NCBI RefSeq assembly: GCF_020080835.1
Contig: NC_058162.1
Span: forward strand, 19,003,203-19,067,202
Reading direction: 5' to 3'
Length of the DNA: 64,000 bases
From: Cotesia glomerata
Lineage: Eukaryota > Arthropoda > Insecta > Hymenoptera > Braconidae
Under the pieces are notes generated by a model. That model searched no databases. It was not told where the DNA came from and was given only the letters and a program-made list of their open reading frames with translations. The translations under genes and the position numbers were made by a program. This document shows positions 55,743 through 64,000 of this stretch, piece after piece (the stretch's first letter is position 1; each line of letters starts with the position of its first letter).

Positions 55743-56400
55743 TACTATAAATCTGAATTTTTTTATTGGCAGTCCAGTCTATTGCACGAACTTATTTTAA
55801 CTAATTATTTATCTAATAATTTTTCAGTCAAATTTACCTTTAATGACAAATTTATATACGAATTTTAAAATCGTTTATTCCTGTAGGGAATACAGGCGAA
55901 CGATATTATAAATTATTAGATAAATAATTAGTTAAAATAAATTCGTGCAATAGATTGGACAGCCAATAAAAAAATGCAGATTTATAGTATTAACCAGTCT
56001 ATAGAAAATATATTGTATAAAAATATCGATGGCGTTAAAGATGTATTGACAGGAGTCAAGTAAAAAGAATTAAAGTTCGTAGTTCGTCATTGAGTGGTGA
56101 CTGAATGGTAATTCTGGACAGTGTCTCGGATAGCTTAAGGGAAGAGCAGTTGACGCGATACCAAAAGATCCAGGTTCGATTTCTGGTCTGGGCCGTCCAA
56201 ATTATTTTTTCAGTCAAATTTACCTTTAATGACAAATTTATATACGAATTTTAAAATCGTTTATGCCTGTAGGGAATACAGGCGAACGATATTATAAATT
56301 ATTAGATAAATAATTATCTAAAATAAATTCGTGCAATAGACTGGACAGCCAATAAAAAAATTCAGATTTATAGTACTAACCAGTCTATAGAAAATATAGT
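55743..56400 (+). repeat. Repeat T, inverted partial copy plus full copy with tRNA-like segment
   Basis: Segment 55743-55985 is itself a palindrome (TTTTTTATTGGCAGTCCAGTC and its inverse). Segment 55985-56400 is a full copy in the opposite orientation to 49688-50071. Its tRNA-like part (56122-56196) keeps GTGTCTCGGATAGCTTAAGG, a CCAGG-TTCGATT-TCTGG T arm and 3' TCTGGGC. Thus the outer LINE is bracketed by inverted copies of repeat T. Confidence 0.7.
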
Positions 56401-56599
56401 ATATAATAATGAATATTAGATTTATCTATATTGTTAAGAGAATAAGCAAAATTCAGTGGCCAGGGTATTTATATGATAAAATGGGTTTCTATGATTAAAT
56501 TTGGTATCGTTGGAAAAGTCTTGACCTGGAGTTGGGCCTTTTCATGGTTTCATATCATTCTCACCAATAGTCAATTTATAAAGATATGTACTTAGGCTG

Positions 56600-56987
56600 C
56601 ATTAAAAAATGCTCTCTATCCCTAGATCCATAATTAAGAAATGACCTTGTATCTTGTGAACTATTGACAGTTTTAAATATATAAATTCATACCGACATTA
56701 CACTCATCGAGACCTTTCATTTGAGTACCCACATCAATTTTTCATATATTTTATATATTTATATATATTATATATATGTATACATGAAAAATATATTAAA
56801 AATACCATGTTGGTACTTGAATGAAAGCTCTTGATGAGTGTAGCATCGGCAAGAGCTTATATCTTAAAAAATGACAATAATTAAGAACTGACATTGATAT
56901 CTTATCAAGTAATGATATTTTTAAAGATATAAGCTCATCCCGATGTTATACTCATCAAGACCTTTCATTTGAGTACCCACATCAATT

Positions 56988-57045
<58 letters not shown>

Positions 57046-57320
57046 AATATATCAAAATGCATGTGGGTACTCAAATGAAAGCTCTTGATGAGTGTAACAT
57101 CAGGATGAGTTTATATCTTCAGAAACATTAATAGTTAAGAAAGTACAGTGCAATTTAACATAATTGAGAAACGACCTTGTATCTTGTGAATTATTGACAT
57201 TTTTAAAGATATAAGCTCACCCCGACATTACACTCATCGAGACCTTTCATTTGGGTACCCACATCAATTTTTCACATATTTATATATGAAAATTCTTGAT
57301 GAGCGTAACATCGGGATGAG
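56600..57320. repeat. Family F palindromic array centred on (TA)n
   Basis: Alternating inverted units (ACTCATCGAGACCTTTCATTTGAGTACCC and its inverse) are separated by (TA)n cores at about 56750-56780 and 56995-57040. The array is interrupted at 57326 by the transposon below and resumes at 59774. Segment 56401-56599 shows no gene. Confidence 0.75.
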
Positions 57321-57326
57321 TATACA

Positions 57327-59493
57327 CTAGAGTGTTTCAAAAAAACAAACTATTTTTTTTTTTTCGAAGAACTTTGAAAATTCTTCAGAGTATCCCTAAT
57401 CGAAGACATTGTGAAAATCTCAGCCCTTAATTTTAATGTATAGAGGTGGCTGTAATTAATTTTTTATTTCCATTTAAATAACATAGAAAAAAATTTTTTT
57501 TTACTTTTGAATTTTGCTAGTCAACAACGAAGCATTTTATAGCTATGATCGATACATATTCTTGTAGGAAATTTAACGATCTACAAAAATTGTTTGAATG
57601 AATATATGCGTACGGAGAACCATTTCGGAGTTATCAGGCCTTAAACATCAAACTGTTTAAAAAAATAATAATATTTATTTATAAATACGAAAAATCGACT
57701 TAAATCACTTAAATAAACAATATTATATATCAAAAAATTAAAATGATAAATTTATGACAAAATTTCATGAATTACGAAGTTATAATTTTTCACTATTTTT
57801 AAAAAATTTTTTGCTATTTTAAAAATAAATTATAAACATGAAAAAGAAAATTATTTATTAATTGATAAAATTTATGAATTATCATATTTTTTAAATTGTC
57901 ATGTACTGTTATTAACGAAATAGTTTTAAAAATTCTAGGTTATGTAATTTAACTCAGTGCTATATAGTTACATAGTAGTTCAATTGAACAATCAATTTTT
58001 ATTGAATTGTTAGTATGATTTTTATAGAAATGATAATACATTAATTATTTCCGCTTTCTGCCGTCACAAACCTGTCTCTCTCAGAGCTTTTTTATCTTAC
58101 ATTACTTCGTAGTAAAACAACGTAATTGTTAATGTTTTAAACTAAAATTAGTTTAATATTATATTTAATTTATTTATAATTATTTGTAATTGTGTTTATA
58201 AAATCTCATTGTTAAGCTTAAGATGGAGAAGCAAATTTATTTAATTGGTTATCAAATTACAAAATTTGTAGGAAGCAAACTGCCGAGCTTAAAAGAGGTT
58301 ATGTCTCTTTTCTTTCATTATCATTGTTCTCAAAGCTTGACTATTAAGAAAAGTGCATTAATTACGGTCGAGAAGGTATTCGATTTATGGTCTGAAGCTG
58401 GAATTTCGACTTGTGCGAAAAATTCTGCAGTAAGAAAACTAATTCGCCATCACACTGTTTGGAAAAATTTGCTAAAAAATAAAAATCAAAAGCTGTCATC
58501 TACTCAAAAAAAAAAAGTTTCTATTTTTTGTGCCGATATTGAGAAATTATTCGACATAGCACATCACAAAGTAATGAAACTCATTAATGAAAATCAAAAG
58601 TTATTTTTGCAAGGCCAAAGACAGTCAAATCGACGAGGTTTTCTCCATATTAATCCTCCAGTAAAAATGGTAGCTAATAATATTGATGAAGATAGAATTG
58701 GTGAGTGGTTTTTATTTTTAATTGTCACCTAGGTAAATAGCACAAAAATCCTCAAAAAATAGTCATTTATAAACCTAGCATTATTTCATTTCCACAAAAT
58801 TTTTTAAAGATAATTTTATTATCAGCAAAAAAATTACGTATCTTCTTACTGATTTTTTATGCACGAAATATTTATTGAATTCTAACAATTGAATAAAATT
58901 ATGTTTTTAAACGTTTTTTTTTTTTCAGTATTACCTTTTCTAAATTGGTCAGTAATTATTTTGAATATTTTTAGTTATTCTTGAATACAAGTTAAATATT
59001 TAACATTTTTCTTTTTTATTTTTATAAAATTAATTACAAATCCTGACTAACTTGAATGTCTCACACTTATTTTCTGTGCGTAACTTATACTGTGTCTGTA
59101 ATAATCCAGTATTATTCTCATCACTTGGAATTTCGTCTGTAAAATATAAAAAGTTTAACTTTTGAATCCTCGGAGATTGAAAGAAAACCAAAAATTTTAA
59201 AATATATCAGACACAGTATAAGTTAAACAATTTTTGTATATCGTTAAATTTCCTACAAGAATATGTATCGATCATAGCTATAAAATGCTTCGTTGTTGAC
59301 TAGCAAAATTCAAAAGTAAAAAAAAATTTTTTTCTATGTTATTTAAATGGAAATAAAAAATTAATTACAGCCACCTCTATACATTAATATTAAGGGATGA
59401 GATTTTCACAATGTCTTCGATTAGGGATACTCTGAAGAATTTTCAAAGTTCTTCGAAAAAAAAAAAATAGTTTGTTTTTTTGAAACACTCTAG
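57327..59493. mobile_element. 2167-bp DNA transposon with about 265-bp TIRs and 6-bp duplication
   Basis: Terminal repeats CTAGAGTGTTTCAAAAAAAC (57327) and its inverse ending at 59493 extend inward about 265 bp with high identity (to about 57595 and from about 59228). TATACA flanks both ends (57321-57326 and 59494-59499). The only sizeable ORF is at 58223. I see no transposase motif, so it is non-autonomous or of an unrecognised class. Confidence 0.8.
58223..58732 (+). CDS. 169-codon ORF inside the TIR transposon, probable first exon
   Basis: It starts ATGGAGAAGCAAATTT. The product is lysine-rich. A C-terminal part around VWKNLLKNKNQKLSSTQKKK and ADIEKLFDIAHHKVM resembles a widespread, poorly characterised family of insect and cnidarian proteins (pattern: W..L.KNK...T..Q..K...F...L..LFDIAH). 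I recognise the pattern but not a function. GTGAGT at 58701-58706 is a consensus donor, so the last 11 codons may be intronic. A polypyrimidine tract with TTTTTTTTCAG ends at about 58928 and would give a short second exon. Whether it is the element's own accessory or DNA-binding gene, or a captured host exon, cannot be told from here. Confidence 0.5.
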   Translation: MEKQIYLIGYQITKFVGSKLPSLKEVMSLFFHYHCSQSLTIKKSALITVEKVFDLWSEAGISTCAKNSAVRKLIRHHTVWKNLLKNKNQKLSSTQKKKVSIFCADIEKLFDIAHHKVMKLINENQKLFLQGQRQSNRRGFLHINPPVKMVANNIDEDRIGEWFLFLIVT

Positions 59494-59499
59494 TATACA

Positions 59500-59773
59500 C
59501 ACTGACAAAAAAAGTACTACTCTTGAGAAAATTTTCTTGTCACAAGAATATATATTCTTGATAATTTTCAAGAATATATTTTCTTGTCTCAAGAATTGAT
59601 CGAACTAATCGAAGTGTTTATTGTTTAATTCAAGTGAACACATTCGTTTGTTAATCTATCAAAATTAATGCCAATATTTTATTAATATGATAGATATTGA
59701 TATTCTTTTGTCAAAAAACCAAAATTCATCTTAAACGATTTTTTTCTGGACAAAAATTTCTTTTTTCTCGGTG
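59500..59773. mobile_element. CTTGA-word foldback, copy 2
   Basis: Ends CACTGACAAAAAAAG and TTTTTTCTCGGTG form a short terminal inversion. The interior has CTTGAGAAAATTTTCTTG and TTCTTGATAATTTTCAAGAA words. It starts directly after the TATACA duplication of the preceding transposon. Confidence 0.6.
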
Positions 59774-60174
59774 CATCTTTAAAAATATTAATAATTAAGA
59801 AATGACCTTGTATTTTGTAAACTACTGACATTTTTAAAGATGTAAGCTTTTTTTTCAAATTTTTTGGTTTTAATTTAATTTTTTTTTTTTTTTTTGTTTA
59901 ACTGACGACTTTTTTTTTTGTTTTATTTCGATTTTTTTTTCTTTGAGTTCTCGGTGATACTCAGGACTCGTAAGAATCGTGGTTTTCCCTCGATGACGTT
60001 TTCTGGGAGGAGAATATCTAGATTTTGATGATAATGGCTTAAAAAAAAAAATTATTTTTCCATATGATTTTTTGGGGAGAGGGCCGTCGTACCCCAGAAA
60101 AAAATTTTTTTTTATTTTTTGCAAAATTTTGACCGATTTATTCGAAATAGACGGAAAATAAACGAATTTGATGC
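59774..60174. other. Remaining family F piece and T/A-rich sequence
   Basis: Family F resumes (TCTTTAAAAATATTAATAATT). Then long T runs and GGGCCGTCGTACCCCAG. No gene. Confidence 0.5.
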
Positions 60175-60400
60175 ACAGAAAAAAAAATGTTCTTGAGTCA
60201 AGTATATATTTTTGAAGAGCTTAATATTCTTGGTTTGAGTAGAAAAATTTTTGATTTAAGAAAATTTTTCTTGATTTAAGGAAATTTTACCTAATTCAAG
60301 AATTTTTAGTCTTAATTCTAGACAATTACCCTCTTCAAAATTATATTTTTGGTTCAAGAATTTTTCTCTTAAATCAAGTTAATTTTTTCTTCTGTGTGGT
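60175..60400. mobile_element. CTTGA-word foldback, copy 3
   Basis: CACAGAAAAAAAAATG at the left and TTTTTTCTTCTGTG at the right form the ends. Between them are CTTGATTTAAG, AATTCAAGAATTTTTAG and GTTCAAGAATTTTT words, closely matching 13355-13525. Confidence 0.6.
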
Positions 60401-60559
60401 GAAAAGCTACAGAAACCGTCTTAAACCGTCAACAGCCGTTAGGGGTGCCGTCGTGCCCCAGGCTCCCCTAATTAACTTTTTACATATTATTACTGTAAAT
60501 TTGACAGTTTTAATCTGTAAATCTGACATCGTATGGTTATGTTATTCTCACATATTATT

Positions 60560-60645
60560 TCACGAACAGGCATGATCAGGACTAATTTCAGGCCTGATCA
60601 TACATGAACAGGCATGGTCAGGTCTGATCATTTTTTCCCGGGAAA
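60560..60645. mobile_element. TGATCAGGCCTG foldback fragment
   Basis: GAACAGGCATGATCAGG, CAGGCCTGATCATACATG and the terminus TGATCATTTTTTCCCGGG match the right arm of the 21.4 kb element. Confidence 0.65.
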
Positions 60646-60714
60646 ACCAAAAACATTTAAACTGGTAGAATATCTTCGGAGATTAAATGACGTCATTTGA
60701 AAAAAGGCCATTCG

Positions 60715-61092
60715 GCTAACAGAGCACTGGGGAGGGGTAAGGTAAGATAGGCCGAGAAGCACCGCTGTCCATCTTACAGCAACAAAGAAAGTTTATTTCT
60801 AATGTATATATAATTCAAATTTGTGATAAATACAACAAATTAATAGCAAATATAAAATTTTTAATGTAATGCTACTAAATACTCCTACAGCATCCTCAGA
60901 CGTGCTAACAGAGCACTAGGGAGGGGTAAAGTAAGATAGGCCGAGAAGCACCGCTGTCCATCTTACAGCAACAAAGAAAGTTTATTTCTAATGTATATAT
61001 AACTAAAGTTTGTGATAAATACAACAAATTAATAGCAAATATAAAATTTTTAATGTTATGCTACTAAATACTCCTACAACATCCCCAGACAG
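60715..61092. repeat. 189-bp direct tandem duplication
   Basis: GCTAACAGAGCACT begins units at 60715 and 60904. The two copies, covering GATAGGCCGAGAAGCACCGC and ATACAACAAATTAATAGC, are almost the same. It is non-coding. Confidence 0.9.
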
Positions 61093-61497
61093 ATGCTTAC
61101 CTCTGTTAGCATCCGAAATGAAAGTAGATTTCATTTCATTTTATTTCTGTGGACAAAGCGACTGCAAAAGTAAAATTTTTCAAAAATGATCCTAAGATTC
61201 ATGTTTTTCAATTTAGAAAAATATGTTATCATGTAAATTGTGGCTTAATCTCTCAGCTTTCAGATGCATTTCACAGAAATCGAATATCTCAACGCGTCCA
61301 AAAGTTATTTGAAAGAAAAGCAGTAAAAATATGGAATTTTCGAATTTGCAAAATTTTGAAATGCTGTAATTTCTAAACTAATTATTTGATAACGCTCAAA
61401 TTTGAACTCGACTTTCGTAATCGTCCATAAAATAAGTATGTTGAGTTTCATTAAGATCCCTTAAGAATTGTAGACGCTACCGTGCTGATAAGCCGCG

Positions 61498-61498
<1 letters not shown>

Positions 61499-61562
<64 letters not shown>
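61499..61562. repeat. (TA)n microsatellite
   Basis: 64 bp of pure TA at the left border of the first GTGTCCCA element. Confidence 0.95.
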
Positions 61563-61565
<3 letters not shown>

Positions 61566-62005
61566 TCCCAGAAGTAACGGACACCATTGCAACATCTGAT
61601 AAAAAAAATAATTCTGAGACGAAAATTCCTTAGCCATTTTTTAATCAGACGCATAGATAATTAATTATTAATTAAAATAACGTCTTTTTATGCGTTAGAG
61701 AGAGAGCACCAGTGTCCAGTCAAGTGCATTCCAAACGAAGACGCTTGCACGTGTGAATGTGTAAGTAAATATGTGTGACTACGTTAGTTATAGAAGCTAG
61801 TTAGTCATACAGTTAGTTCTGTCTTTATTTGGCACATACTTTACTGGACACTGGCGCTCTCTCTCTCTCTAACACATAAAGGGACGTTATTTTAATTAAT
61901 AATTAATTATCTATGCGGTTAATTAAAAAATGGCTTAGGACTTTTCGTCTCAGAATTATTTTTTTCATTAGATGCTACAATGGCGTCCGTTACTTCTGGG
62001 ACACC

Positions 62006-62008
<3 letters not shown>
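61563..62008. mobile_element. Short TIR element with CAGGGTGTCCCA ends, copy 1
   Basis: Ends GTGTCCCAGAAGTAACGGAC and GTCCGTTACTTCTGGGACAC belong to TIRs of about 140 bp that extend through CTGAGACGAAAATTCCTTAG to TAATTAATTATTAATTA. It is embedded in (TA)n on both sides, as expected for a TA-targeting mariner-like MITE. The interior carries AGAGAGAGAGC...GTGTCCAGT. It is non-coding; open frames in the TIR are shadows. Confidence 0.75.

Positions 62009-62054
<46 letters not shown>
62009..62054. repeat. (TA)n core between two inverted elements
   Basis: 46 bp of pure TA forms the centre of a roughly 940-bp palindrome made by the flanking elements. Confidence 0.95.
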
Positions 62055-62057
<3 letters not shown>

Positions 62058-62498
62058 GGTGTCCCAAAAGTCACGGACGCCATTGTAGCATCTGATGAAA
62101 AAAATAATTCTGAGACGAAAACTCCTTAGCCATTTTTCAATTAACCGCATAGATAATTAATTATTAATTAAAAATAACGTCTCTTTATTTGTTAGAGAGA
62201 GAGCGCCAGTGTCCAGTAAAGTATGTGCCAAACAAAGACACAACTAACTGTATGACTAACTAGTTTCTATAGCTAACGTAGTCACACATATTTACTTACA
62301 CATTCACACGTGCAAGCGTCTTCGTTGGAATGCACTTGACTTGACACTAGCGCTCCCTCTCTAACGCATAAAAGGATGTTATTTTAATTAATAATTAATT
62401 ATCTATGCGTCTGATTAAAAAATGGCTAAGGAATTTTCGTCTCAGAATTATTTTTTTTATCAGATGTTGCAATGGTGTCCGTTACTTCTGGGACACTC

Positions 62499-62500
<2 letters not shown>
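62055..62500. mobile_element. Short TIR element with CAGGGTGTCCCA ends, copy 2 (inverted)
   Basis: Starts CAGGGTGTCCCAAAAGTCAC. The interior (GTGCCAAACAAAGACACAAC, CGTGCAAGCGTCTTCG) is the reverse complement of copy 1. It ends GTTACTTCTGGGACACTCGG before (TA)n at 62501-62563. Confidence 0.75.
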
Positions 62501-63887
<1,387 letters not shown>

Positions 63888-64000
63888 ATATATATATATA
63901 TATATATATATACTTTTGAACCATATGTATTTTCTGACTTAACTCGTCGAGTTAAGATAGTTTTTTCCCAACCTATAATTTATGCTACTGCTATCTTTTT

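Noticed and set aside
59870..60124. Lys-rich minus-strand frame at 59.9-60.1 kb
   Set aside because: It is a product of long T/A runs with no domain or context.

Overview
The window is eukaryotic, AT-rich and crowded with transposons. Arthropod-type LINEs, GT-AG intron signals, TATA/initiator promoters, long microsatellites and a 100-N scaffold gap (17168-17267) point to a draft insect assembly. A hymenopteran such as a parasitoid wasp is my best guess, but that is an inference. No conserved housekeeping gene, rRNA or bona fide tRNA gene is visible.

Region 1 (1-7.8 kb) is the side of a Polinton/Maverick, a virus-like self-synthesising DNA transposon. In order it carries the tail of a packaging ATPase, an unknown lysine-rich protein, a fibre-like coiled-coil protein, a chromodomain DDE integrase, a convergent protein-primed family B DNA polymerase broken by stops and frameshifts, and a divergent 255-aa protein with a well-formed promoter. 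A second Polinton-type small gene, with one internal stop, lies at 12.3-12.6 kb beside a GGCGCC-bearing minisatellite. Between them (8.5-11.35 kb) is a probable two-exon orphan gene encoding a protein with 50 consecutive glutamines.

Region 2 (13-33 kb) is non-coding repeat. It holds several copies of an (AC)n-bearing repeat (family A here), foldback elements built from self-complementary words (GATC or CTTGA types), an interlocked 2.8 kb inverted-repeat structure, a tRNA-headed SINE with a 12-bp target duplication, and a CR1-like LINE with its 5' end but no 3' end.

Region 3 (33.1-38.2 kb) is an apparently intact two-ORF R1-clade LINE sitting inside the (AC)n tract of a family A copy. A second, 5'-truncated copy at 16.57 kb sits in the same kind of site, which implies microsatellite-targeted insertion.

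Region 4 (39-50 kb) holds a large foldback element and a hAT-like element with an 8-bp target duplication (42246-49114). The hAT element contains satellites and a probable solo LTR with a 4-bp duplication.

Region 5 (50-56 kb) is a LINE split by a second, opposite-strand LINE, which itself carries a foldback insertion in its endonuclease domain. Region 6 (56.6-64 kb) has palindromic (TA)n-centred repeats, a 2167-bp DNA transposon with about 265-bp inverted repeats, a 6-bp duplication and a 169-codon ORF, a head-to-head pair of short TIR elements, and a Helentron-like element. Apart from the polyQ gene, essentially every coding signal belongs to a mobile element, and much of the interest is in how they nest.
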